From: Muricea muricata
Lineage: Eukaryota; Cnidaria; Anthozoa; Malacalcyonacea; Plexauridae
Length of the DNA stretch: 64,000 bases
NCBI GenBank assembly: GCA_963855995.1
Contig: OY979728.1
Coordinates: forward strand, 8,233,330 to 8,297,329
Direction: 5' to 3'
The position numbers and the translations under genes were made by a program. Below are positions 1 to 12,600 of this stretch, piece after piece (within the stretch, counting starts at the first letter, position 1; each line of letters begins with the position of its first letter). The notes under the pieces were generated by a model. The model saw only the letters and a program-made list of their open reading frames with translations, did no database searches and was not told where the DNA came from.

Positions 1-1925
1 ACCGTTCATAAAATCCAGCTGATGTAAAACACGAGGATGTAATTTTCTTTCACAAAGAGACAACGTGCTAGTGCAAGCACTTCAGCCGTATGAAAAACAC
101 CGTGTTGTTTAAAAAACACACATCGTTTTGTTTTTTTCGGATCGCAGTGTTTTGGTTAAAAACTATTAACTACCTGTAAAAACAGCCGCTCAAACTGACC
201 TGCAAAAACACTATTTCTTACGGTTTTGCACACGAAATTTGTGGAGCATTTAACAAAAGTGTGGCAATAATATATATATACTGCGTATTTGCAAGTGTAT
301 CAAAGAAAGGCAAATTTAGGTCGGTAAGGTTGTGTAAGTGAATATCAAGGAGCTAAATTAAGATGTTTTTCTGCCTCCCACGCGCGGCTGCAGAGACTGG
401 TACAAACTAGGCTAGAGTGCGTTTATAGCTGACCAGATTTTAATTAAATATGGCGTTCTGTTTATATTATTATCGAGGCAAATATATTTTAACAAATGCG
501 TGTAGCACGGTTGTAAATTTGAACAATACACGTCTGAAATACTTGTCTCGAATCTTATGCGGATGTTCTTCCAGAGTTTTGGCAAACTCTGAATCCAAGC
601 TTCAATGTTTTTTCAAGTTCTAAAGGTTTTTTGCTGGGTTCATTAATAAATAACAACTTCGTTCACAGCTTTCCGGAGAATATACCGCCCAGACAACGGT
701 CCTATTTTGAAACAGACAACAATTTTGCCTTTAAAATTCATGTGAGTTTTTTAGCTAATGCATCGGTTCGGTCAAAATTTGCGCAGATAGGAGAATTGTA
801 TGGAATTATTTAGCAGTCCTTGCACGGCAATTTCTTGCCAAGGAATGGAAGCATTTCCAGATTTTAGGCTGCGTGACATCAAGAGCAAAAATAAGCGCAA
901 TAACAGTACACAAAATCATTAATTATGAATGATGTGGACAGTGAATTTGCCAAACAATGGCCCGCCGTTGCATGGAATATATAAATGTACATACAACTAA
1001 ATATAGTTTATTTATATTATATTGGGAAAGATTTGAACCTGGCTGAAATCCAAGCCACAGCTTCATACATCCTCCAATTGTCTGAAAGGTTTTAAAAACA
1101 ATTTCAAGGTTCTCAACCTAAAGCTCCAAAATAAATGGCACAAGTCTGCAGAAACGTTAACCGCGTCTGAGACAAATTTTTTAGGGCGCAATAAATTTTT
1201 TGACATGTTTTCTGCCCGTCCATCGCAGCAATGTTACAACAGGGTCCTGAAGGTGTTAGGTAAAATGGGAGCTGGAAGCCTATTGTTTTGCTAAGAAAAT
1301 GAGATTCCATGTACTGGGACTGGGACTCATTGGTGAAAAACAATAGAAAATGAGAATGGGATTAAGATTTGAGGAAGACAGCCATAAGGACTATGGAATT
1401 TGTGCTCTTAGACAACGGGACTTCAAAATTTGAAACAACCTCGCAAGCCCTGGGTACGAGGCTAAAATTGAAATAGACCCTCCTCTTCTGGGCATTGTTA
1501 CACTAAAATATTGATCGCTCGCAAATCTAGATCTGTGCGTGTCATCGACAAAAATTTGTCAAACAAAGAAAGTCATCTGGGAATCTTGTCAAACACGCAC
1601 TGCAACTAGTTTCAAACCTGAAATCTAGTTATTACACTTGAAATTACATCAATGACTGCATTGTAAATGAAACAAAGTCGAATATTATTTCTTCATGAAT
1701 ATATTAAATGTGTTTGACAAACATTGTGTTACTGTTGCTAAATCTGCTTGTTTGCTGGTGCCCAAACTAATTTATTGTAATTGCATTCAAAAAGCGAAAT
1801 ATAGTTCAGTCAAAATAAAAATGTTCAAATACCGACAGCGAGGACCCTGAGCTTAGGACGTGACTGGATTAACTAACTTCTAGATTGGAAATTATAGCAT
1901 GATTAGAAATTTACCACAGTTGGTT
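1..1925. other. Intergenic DNA beyond the 3' end of the giant gene
   Basis: AT-rich, without a convincing exon, RNA gene or named repeat. The short open frames at 631-813 and 1113-1343 have no domain or splice support. Confidence 0.5.
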
Positions 1926-1931
1926 TTTATT
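1926..1931 (-). terminator. Candidate polyadenylation signal of the giant cadherin gene
   Basis: First AATAAA on the minus strand downstream of the stop codon that I could find; it implies a 3' UTR of about 650 bases. Positional support only. Confidence 0.35.
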
Positions 1932-2596
1932 CCATTTTATTTGTCGTAGTTAAAGTCTGAATTCTTACAATATAAACTTGAAGTTACAAAATACATGATT
2001 AATTATTAATTTCAGGACTATATTTCACACCATCATGAGAGAATAAATATGAAAATTATTATTAACTACTCGCACGAATGATTGAAGCGCCGTAAAGCGT
2101 TAATTTGTATGATCAAAGTATAATATATTTCCAACAATTAAAAACAAAATTAAGCACCCGAATACCATATCATTACTTCAGACTGAGTATCTATGTTTTA
2201 CTGTTCTATGTGCTAATTTCGAGTCATCTATCCTTCGTCGTGTCTGTGACTTGTCTGAGAATATCCTTTATGTAAAAATTGCTTAAATTCGCATTGCTAT
2301 ATCCCAACTGCTTGTTGTCTTGTTTCTTTAATTACCTTAACGACCTTAGAGTTAACGTCAAATTTCTTTCGAAACGTCCAGGCTGGTTTATATTAGCTTG
2401 GACAGTAATCTTGTGTGGATAAATAGTTTTGGTTCTGAAGTTTTGAAATGAATGGACGTGTAGAAACACGGAGACTGAAACAGTAGGTTAAACTTCAACC
2501 CAGGATTAGTTGCTAACCCAGCTTTGAAAAACCGCCCCAGAACGAAATCTCAAAAAATGAAGCAATTTTTACATAAGAATGTTCCTAAATCACACG

Positions 2597-3657
2597 TTAA
2601 TTAGCTTCCTTTCCCACGGGCTTTGCGCGCAGACCTGGCTGCCGTTCCAATGTCCCGAACAGAGGATTCTCAAACGATCGAGCATGGCCGACCTGTGGCG
2701 ATTCCACACTGCGTTTCGTACCGTACAAAGGATTTATAACCATCGCAGACTCATCTTCCTGCTCATCAAATCCATATAGGGGATTGATTTCCGCACTCGT
2801 TGAGAGGTGATGACGAAACATGACGTCACGGTAATGTTCGTCGTCCTCTTCCGGCAATCTCACGTGATCATACTGCTCACGATTACGTAATGCTTGTTGG
2901 AGATTAAACTTCTGAGAGCGATCGGCATGACAGGCGAAAAGAACAACAAACAAAAATAACGCTGCTCCTAAACTGGCCAGAAGGTAAATAGACCATAGGG
3001 GTAGTTCACTTGTACTTCCTCCAGTCGAGGCTGATGCATCCAAACACTCCGATTTACCCAAGCTATTTAATGTGGGGCATAAGAAATACGTGAAGGAGAA
3101 CTTTTTAGATGTATAGGGCGGATAGCCGTGCTTTTGAGAGCAATTTTTCAATGCATTTGTTCGACCGAGAGAGCAAAGAAAGTCCGTTCTTGAAAGAGCC
3201 TGGCGACCCACTCTTGCAATCACAGGTACTGAAATATTGTCGCCCGAATTAACTTTAACACTCTCTAAGACACTAACGTCGCTCAAATTGGAAGAGAATC
3301 CCTCTTTATCATAAACTTCGATCACATTCTTCAGCCAATCTTCCAGTTCAATTCTCATATCAGCGATAACTCGAGAGCTCCGAACATCAACCCCTGCCTT
3401 CCTTAAAACGTCCACCAGCTGTTTACCATCAAAATACAAGATGGTCACATACTTACTCGAAAAGCACACATCTTTACTATTTTGCTCACGAATGTTTCCA
3501 CCTTCACTCTCTTCAGATTCCTTATCATCTTCATAACCGAAGTTTAATGGGTACGGGAGGTACCACTGACCGTTCGCACAAATTCCTTCACTCTCGTCTT
3601 TCTTTCGCTCACAACGTGAACCGTTATATGCCCCATTGCACGTACACTCATACGACC
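2597..3657 (-). CDS. Common exon 32 (terminal): EGF-4 end, membrane-proximal domain, transmembrane helix, NPLYG tail
   Basis: Starts GSYECTCNGAYNGSRC, completing EGF-4. About 215 residues follow without a recognised domain; they hold several cysteines and I see no SEA cleavage motif. One transmembrane helix (IYLLASLGAALFLFVVLF) leads into an intracellular tail of about 110 residues. The tail has NPLYG at 2771-2785, NPLYG at 2720-2734 and NPLFG at 2654-2668. These resemble PTB-domain docking or endocytosis motifs. Stop codon at 2597-2599. Confidence 0.88.
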
Positions 3658-6600
3658 CTAGAAAAATATCATAAAAGTTAGTTCAAAATAGCTAGAACTG
3701 CGGCCCTAGCATGTCTTTATAAGCCATGAGGCTGGAATCTGTCAAAAGATATTCCTAAAGTTTAAGAGATCAGATTAAGGGTTGACACAAAACATTTACT
3801 TTGATTCATTTGAAAAAAATAACTACTAGTAAAAACTTTTACAGCTTTGTTGAGCAAAACTGCGAGTTGTCCGCCATGTTATACAAATTCTTATGATATA
3901 ATATCACAAATGGGCTAATCGTGATTTAATACAGTAATGCGTGATTTAAAATAGAAAGTAGAAACGAGTTTTTGGTTCATACAGATCACCGCTTGTCAAC
4001 ATTAAAATGCTCAATGACCCAAATTGTGACGAACATGCATATGACCGTCATGTTTCTGGTATATAAGAAGCAGGTTACAAGATCAGATCACTCCTGACGA
4101 AGACACTGGACCGAAGTGTCCAACGTTGGGTGGTGAATGCAATTCAATCGGGCTTTTTATTCATTTAAACATAACCAGAGTCGCGAGTGAAAGATGATGA
4201 AAATCCAAGATGGCGAACAGTTCACATGTTTCTTCATCTCAAGAATGAAGGAAGATATGGAAAGCTTGTAGTAACTATAACATCCATTGTTATATTTTTG
4301 ATAACATGCTTAGTTTCTTAAATATTGAAGGACAAAAAAGGACAACGACACTGATCCCACAAAAAATGTATGACGTAACAACAGAGTAATTTTTTTCTTA
4401 ATCAAAGAAGCAATCAGCAAACATGTTTAATGTTATAAAATCCATCTGGATTTGTATGTATATACTTTTTACGTGAATTACGAAGTGTTCAAGAAAATTT
4501 CATTGAGATTCAATTTCATTGAACTAGTGACGTCATTGAAATAGACCTGAATAATAAAACAGCTAGCATTAATCCTTTAATTCGGTAGCTAAACATGCCA
4601 CGCAAAATTTAACAACGGATTCTGTTTACTTCAAAGTTTCTTATAGATAAGCCAAAAAAAGAAATATATTGCCATATCCTTTAAAATTTGCATTTTATCC
4701 AAGTATTCAATCGTTTCCTTAATCACCACCAAAAAGAAACTTACCAGGATGATCCTTACAATGACCGTGATCTCCACACGGGTTAAGAAGACAATCGTCA
4801 ATGTCTTTATCACAGAGCCAATTGGTAAAGCCTCGATGACAATCACACGTAATGTTATTAATACCATCCACGCAGGTGCTGTCTTCACTGCAATGGTGTT
4901 TAAAACTCTCCAGATGGCATTCATCGATATTTTCACCGCACTGAGTTCCCTTAAACCCAGGCAAACAAGTGCAATTGAACGTCAAGTGCTTGTCATGGCA
5001 TGTTGCATTATTCTTACAAGGAGGGCATTCCGGATTTTCCGTCGTTTCATCGCCTTCGCAATACGCAACCGAGTTGACACAATCATCAATTTCAGTACAG
5101 TTGTAGCCGTCGCCAGTGTACCCATCAAGACACCAACACTCGTATGTAAATCCATCAATCCTACTACAGCTCGCATTCTCGCTACAGTTATTCAACGGAA
5201 CACACGGATCAACCCTTGAGACATTCACAGAAACGCTATCAATAAAGGATTTCGGCGGTTCGCCATCGTCTGTGACTTGAACGAGAATATCGTACGACGA
5301 TCGAACGTCATAATTGAGGAAGCTCTCGTTCAAAAACAAAAACGACTTGTTCAGCTGAAAACTGCCTTGCTTCACGCCAAATTTGTTCAAAATCGGAGGA
5401 TCATAGATCGCAGTGTACGGGGTTTCGACAATTTTGAAAATTGTATGATTTATGGTGTATTTCAACGTTTGCCATTTCTCGGGATTATTGCAAACTAGCT
5501 CGCTAATATTTGTACCTACCGGTGCCGTTTCATTGAATGTCACGTTAGCTGGATTCAAACTAATTTCACTCGCTCTTTCGTTATTGTCGTTTACCGTGAT
5601 ATTTAGCTTCTTAATAAAAGATTGTCTGGGCGAACCATCGTCTGTCGCATTGATTTCTACTTGTATTGTAGGAGAATCTAATCTCTCATAGTTCAGTTTC
5701 GCATTTGAGATCACCTTCAGCAGGTTTGTCAAGTTACCTGTAACCTACAAGAAAAAACGGACAAATAGTAAAACAATAATTTTATAAAGTATCATAAAAT
5801 CAAAGTCCAAAATAGTGCTTTTAGTAGAGTCTTGATAATAGTTTTTGCTACAAGTATTACCAGGACTGTCATGTATAAGCGTTAAAAAAATTTAAAAAAA
5901 AAGAAATCCGACTTAGCCTGGCTATTTTTTATATAAAATTTTATATAATTTTTGCAACAGGAAATAGAAAACTCGGATATTTTTTGCCTTAGAAGTACAT
6001 CATAAGAGTCGTTCATATTAATCTCACACTGCAGAGAACAACGAAAAATTTGTTGTCTCGAGCGGGATTCGAACTCGCATCTTCGAGTTTCTAGACCGCC
6101 GCTCTACCAATGGACGATTCCCCAATTAGACAAACTTTTAAATTTGTCAACAATTTTAGCACAGTTGGAAAGAGCTTCCTAAATTTAGTGAAATTGTGAA
6201 GTTTGGTTGGAAAGTATTGTAAACTGTTGAAAATATAGTAATGTATACTTTTGTATTACGCGGGAAAAAGCGTTACCACATTTCCACATAGTGGTAACGC
6301 TTTTCCGTTCGTAATACAAAAGTATACAAAATTTGCAAACTTTACACGACTATATTTTCCACATTTTACAATATTTTACAACCAAACGTGAAAATTGCGT
6401 GAAATTTAGGATGTTTTTTCCAGCTGTGCTATAATTGATTTTCCGAATTCAAAAGTTTGTTGAATAGGGGAATGATCCATTGAGCTATCGAGTCAACTGG
6501 GATTGGTAGCGAGTCTTATCCAATTTAAGTGCACGAAATATTTTCGTGACGACTTAACGCATGTCTTTGAGGACGCGCAGTGTTTCAATTCTATTTCAGA

Positions 6601-9600
6601 ACCACCCTCAGAGATATGAAAAATTAGATTCATATTAATATGAATGAATCTAGTTTTTTATGATTAAATTCATATTAATATGAATGAATCTAGTTTTTCA
6701 TATCTCTGAGGATGGTTCTGAAACAGAATTGAAACACTGCGCGTCCTCAAAGGCAAGCGTTAAATCGTCACGAAAATATTTCGTGCACTTAAATTGGATA
6801 AGACTCGCTACCAATCCCAGTTGACTCGATGTCAGTTAATATGAATCTAGTTTTTCATATCTCTGAGGATGGTTCTGAAATAGAGTCGTTCATACGTAAT
6901 CACAATTTTAACCAGCACCGAAAAGAAAGTTTCTGCCAAACTATGCATCACTTACATCAAATGTATCATCAAACTCTCCAATAACATCGAACGAACATGT
7001 TTGATTCGCATCTGGGTCTGTGCAATTTAAATCACCAAGCTGATAGCCGACAACAGCGATTTCATTCACTTGAGGTAATCCGTCCAAAATAATACCTGTT
7101 GGTGGTTCATTTACATCGTTGACTTTTATATCAAATGATTTTGAAATATACAGAGGAGGAATGCCATTGTCGGAACAGTTGATGCTGACTAAAAAAGTCG
7201 TGAGAGAAAGGTCAGCAAAAAAGTAAAAATTACATTAATTTTTACTACATTACACTAAATGTAACAAGATGCCTTGCAAATTGCCACGCAGTTCTACTCC
7301 TGATAGATGTGAAATTGCCAAACACGAGTCTTCATTACATTATGCTGTCTTCTTCGCATGTCAAACATTTTTCAGTAGAATGAGTTGCAATTACATCACA
7401 TATTAGTATTTTTACACAAGTGAATATAAGAAATCCGACGTTGTGATTGGTAAAACTTGACGCGACATTCCTTACATTCACCTACAGGTGAATGTACAAT
7501 CTACAATATGGCGACTAGCCGCTAGCAAAAATTATAAAATTTTATAAAAAGCCAGTTGTTTTGTAAATCCACTTGTGTAAAAATAAGAGCATTCCACCGG
7601 CAGGCGCAGATTCTATTCCCGCCGGAAGGCCTACAGTCACAAAGCATACAGAGGTTCAACTTCTCAAAGCTTAGCCAGTACGCTAAGGAGAGGCCTTCTC
7701 CCCCCTGGCCATTTTTAATATCCATGATGAGTATTTTCAGGGGGGGGGGGGAAATGCCTCTATTTAGCGCCCTGGCGCTCTACAGGGTGTATAAAAAAAA
7801 AACGGAGTCCATGTTTTGTGTCTTGTCAAGCCTTAATTCGTATTTTTACTCCGCGTAACGTACGTGCTATGACAAATTTAGTAAAAGCTATCGATTTGAG
7901 ATGCCCTCCAATTATGCAAATTCACTGGTCTTTCATGGTCGCCAGTTAAATTTTTAATTTTTTCGCTTATTACATAAATGGTATTTCTGTTAAACTTAAT
8001 AAAACTTGTTATAAAACTTTACAGAAGATAACGGACCGTTAACATCAACAAAAACCTTAGATTTATGCCAAAATAATGATCGAAATTAGCGTTTTGTTTA
8101 TCCGCGCGTGCACAATGTTGTCGAAACTGCATAATGTTAATATTCATGAAGTCGATACAAGCTTGAACTATCCGTTCGTAGTGCACGTTAACGGTCCGTT
8201 ATCTTCTGTAAAGTTTTATAACAAGTTTTATTAAGTTTAACAGAAATACCATTTATGTAATAAGCGAAAAATTAAAAATTTAACTGCCGACCATGAAAGA
8301 CATAGTGAATTTGCATAATTGGAGGGCATCTCAAATCGATAGCTTTTACTAAATTTGTCATAGCACGTACGTTACGCAGAGTAAAAATACGAATTAAGGC
8401 TTGTTCGAAAGAGAAAAGAACGTGGTTTAAAACAAGTCCAAAATTGTTCTATAAGCTTCAGTAATTTAGAAATAATTAGACACAAAACATGAACATGGTT
8501 TTTTTTATACACCCTGTATAGCGCGCTCTATAGGTACGCCTAATTAATGAGAAGTTGAACCTCTGTATGCTCTGTGACACAGCTCAGGATGAATTTCTCC
8601 CAACTGTTTCCAGTTCGAATTTCGACATGTTTATGATTTTCATTTGTATGACAAGGCCTTGTTTACTTGGAGCTAGGGTAACCCTTTGCTTCTTCTACTC
8701 CCATCCAGTCTCGGGTTTTCGTGGCCATCTGCACATCGTTCACTCGTATTTAGTTCTATTTCTTTAAGCTTTCCAAATTCGACCATTGGTTTTCGAAAAT
8801 ATGACACAGCACTAAAAACATTCGATTCAGGCAGGGAACTTTGTTCGCAAAGACTTTTTGAGTTAGCCCACTCAAATCATTTTCATCGCTGCTGTACGCC
8901 ATTGCCTCACCTTGAACAAATATTTGCAGCACAACGTGCTTCCTCAAAACAAACAGGGTGTCCCACAAAAAGCGGACGCTATTGAATTATTGTTAGAATT
9001 TCAATGGCCTAGCATAACCCGAACGCAAAGTGTGTTAAACGACTTATTAACAATCGTATTGCTAATAATTGTTTAAGGCACGTAATTTTTCTGGCTGAAA
9101 CAATCTGTTTTACGGTTTTTTGTGTTCAGCTTAGTGCTAGACCATTCAAAGTTCTAATAGGTGATTTTCAAGGACGCTCTGGAGCACTTATAGTGGAGAC
9201 CATTCAAATTTTAACAATAGTTGAATTCAATAGCGTCCGCATTTTGTGGGACAGCCTGTACATAAACATCGTTACAAATTTTAATCTCCTGAACAAATCG
9301 TTCCTCTGAGAATGTTTTAATCTTTCACTTATCCAACACTTATTTGTTTTCTCTTGTAAATGCAACTCATCATTACCCAAGCGCTTTCAAATTATCTCCT
9401 ACCCATGGAAATTAGTACAAAAGAATGATCCAAAGCTACTTAATCAAAACATGAAAACAAGAACTTGGATTCTGTTAAAAAACCTTGTCAATTGTGCAAC
9501 AAGACAATTAAACACCTCGGACTCGGGATGTATGCATATACAGACCTCAGGCGCTGCACGCCCTCGGTGCTGTATATAGCATACATCCCTTGTTATCGGT

Positions 9601-12600
9601 ATTTAACTCTTGCTTTTCAAACGACAAGGAACTAAGGAAGTGCAATTGATTTGATTGGAATTGATTTACGCTCAAAAAGAATTCTTACTTTGAATCGTTG
9701 CGTTTCTTTCATGATCGAGCACCACATTACTCTTCACCTCAAGAACTGAGTGATCACGTGTGTTGTATATTTTGAAGGGCGAGTTTGGGTCTGTGATACG
9801 ACAGAGATGGGTTTGTTTTGCATCTTGATCGAGAACTTCAAATGTAACATTGGTTACTCCCTGGGTGTTTTCATCAACGGATAACGATGAAGATTTGATA
9901 TCAGATGGCTTGTCGTTTGCATCAAGTATTTTCACTGTGATATTTTCCTAAAATTACAAAAAACATTGTGAATATTAGTTTCATATTAATCTGACGTTCG
10001 AGAGAACAACGAAGAATTCGTTGTCTCGAGCGGGATTTGAGCTCGCATTTTCGGGTTTCTAGACCGCCGCTCGGCCCATTGAGCTATCGAGTCAACTGGG
10101 ATAGGAAGCACGTCTTATCAATTTAGGTGCACGTAAAATTTTCGTTGTTCTCTGCAGCGTCAGATTAATATGAATCTAGATTTTCATATCTCTGAGGATG
10201 GCTCTGACTTTGGGGATAAATTCATAAAGTGCCTACATATATAGGAGCTGTTACACTATGCAACTTGCGCCTAAACTTGTCTCGCAATTTTGTTGCGACA
10301 CAAGTTGCAAGCGTAACATGCGTAACAGTTGCAAACATAACATGCCTCGAAATCATAAACTCAGGAGACATTTTTGTTGCTAGAAGCATTGCACGAAGTA
10401 GAATCAGGTTCTACTTTTCGCAATGATTCCCGCAAAGCTGCAATGCATTTTCCATCCATTCACAGAGTAAGACCCCTCTTGCAACTTGTCTCGCAATATT
10501 TCTGTTGAGCAGCCAATAGAAACACGCTCTTTAAAAATAGATCCGAGACTCTGCTGAGTTTGCGAGACGACTTTCTTTTTTTTCTTGAGACTAATTACAC
10601 TTTGAATAATATGGCTTAAATTTTGATTCCACAGTTTCGTGTTAAAATACTTCTTGGCAGCAGCAATATTTGTATTGTTCCATTGTACCTGTGTAAACAT
10701 CCGTGGAGATCCATTGTCTGTTGTACGAATATGAATTGTAATTTGGGTCTGCTTTTCGTAGTCAAGACGATCCGAGTCTTTCAGCAATAGTTGACTTTCT
10801 TCGATGTAAAACGTCACTAAAACGTATCGAAAACTTCGTAAAGATCACACTCGACTACCACGCGAGACTTCTGTGTTTTAAGATGAATTGTTAGGCGCCG
10901 GTTAAACGAAATTTTTTTATAGAATTATGGGGAAGAAATTTAAAACTGTAATAGAAGTTCTTGTGTACTTTTGCGGCCCAACACTTTGTTCACGAAATAT
11001 TTAAGCCTGAATTCTTGGTTTCCCCACTTATTACGTCACAGTTTGCATAGTGAATAATCAGAATGCGGACTATTAAAACAATGGTGGGATTGTTGTCCTT
11101 AACCTTATATACCATGTCAATGTTTTACGAATGTTGCTCATTAAGGACAAAGATAACTGGAAATCAATCACAACTCATAATTCAAAGTAAGACGTTGCCG
11201 TTGGCAAAATAAAAAAGAAATTCAACTGAAATATCTCAGAAACGCTGAAGTGTAAATGACCAGAAAAGTGTACTGCAATTTTACAAGTTCTAGCAAATCA
11301 TGTAATAAATTTTGTCGTTTCATGAGGTTAGTATCCTGTAAGCTCACAGTTATAATCCAGAAGGGTGTAGAAATAGGTTTGATTTGTGTCTTCGTCAATT
11401 GTTGTGAAGATTCCAACCGTAGAACTATTCTTTGCGTTCTCTTTAACTCCTGTAGAATTGAATATTATCGCCACAGGCTTATCATTGACATCAATAACCT
11501 GAAAGAAATATCAATGAGAAAATATTTATATCACTATTATTTTGGGGAAACACCAGGTAAACATATTATCGCAAAGTTTTCGATTCATGAGCTCGTATTA
11601 TTATTAGCAACGATCACGCTCAAAAACTGCACACAGGATTCTTAATTGGTCGAGTACGCATGCTATATCTATATTATTACCATGACGTTTTTACAAGGAG
11701 AAATGAATGAGCATACCTCGATTTTGAATTCTTTAGTTTGGTTTAGAGAAGGCTCCCCGTTATCTTTTGCGACCACCTTAATTACGTAGCTGCTTTTCTC
11801 CTCGTAATTCAAACTTTCTGACGTCAGCAAGCGAGCTCCATTGATAATGAAATTCGAAGAATCACTGTTTTCGCTGGCAAACTCGTATGTTATGTGCTAT
11901 GAAGACACATAAAGAAATAAAGAACATAAATTGAATTCAAAAGTCCATTTTAATGGATACGGTGTGGTATAGTATGGTATGGTATGTAGCATGGTATGGT
12001 AAAGTAAGGTAAGGTATGCAATATACATGGCATGGTGTGGTATTAGGGCATGGTAAGGAATGTGGGGCAGGGCAAGACAAGGTAAGATAAGATAGGATAA
12101 GGTAAGAAGAAAATAAGATAGGATAAGGTAAAGTAAGGTAAGGTAAGGTAAGGTATGGTAAGGTATGGTAAGGTAAGGTAAGGTAAGGTAAGGTAAGGTA
12201 AGGTAAGGTAAGGTAAGGTAAGGTAAGGTAAGGTAAGGTAAGGTAAGGTAAGGTAAGGTAAGGTAAGGTAAGGTAAGGTAAGGTAAGGTAAGGTAAGGTA
12301 AGGTAAGGTAAGGTAAGGTAAGGTAAGGTAAGGTAAGGTAAGGTAAGGTAAGGTAAGGTAAGGTAAGGTAAGGTAAGGTAAGGTAAGGTAAGGTAAGGTA
12401 AGGTAAGGTAAGGTAAGGTAAGGTAAGGTAAGGTAAGGTAAGGTAAGGTAAGGTAAGGTAAGGTAAGGTAAGGTAAGGTAAGGTAAGGTAAGGTAAGGTA
12501 AGGTAAGGTAAGGTAAGGTAAGGTAAGGTAAGGAGAGGTCAATTAAAGTAAGGTATGCAATATACATGGCATGGCATGGCATGGTATGGTATGTAGGGCA

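Noticed and set aside
4749-5219. 156-codon plus-strand frame over the EGF exon
   Set aside because: Antisense shadow of the cysteine-rich exon; no domain or splice support.
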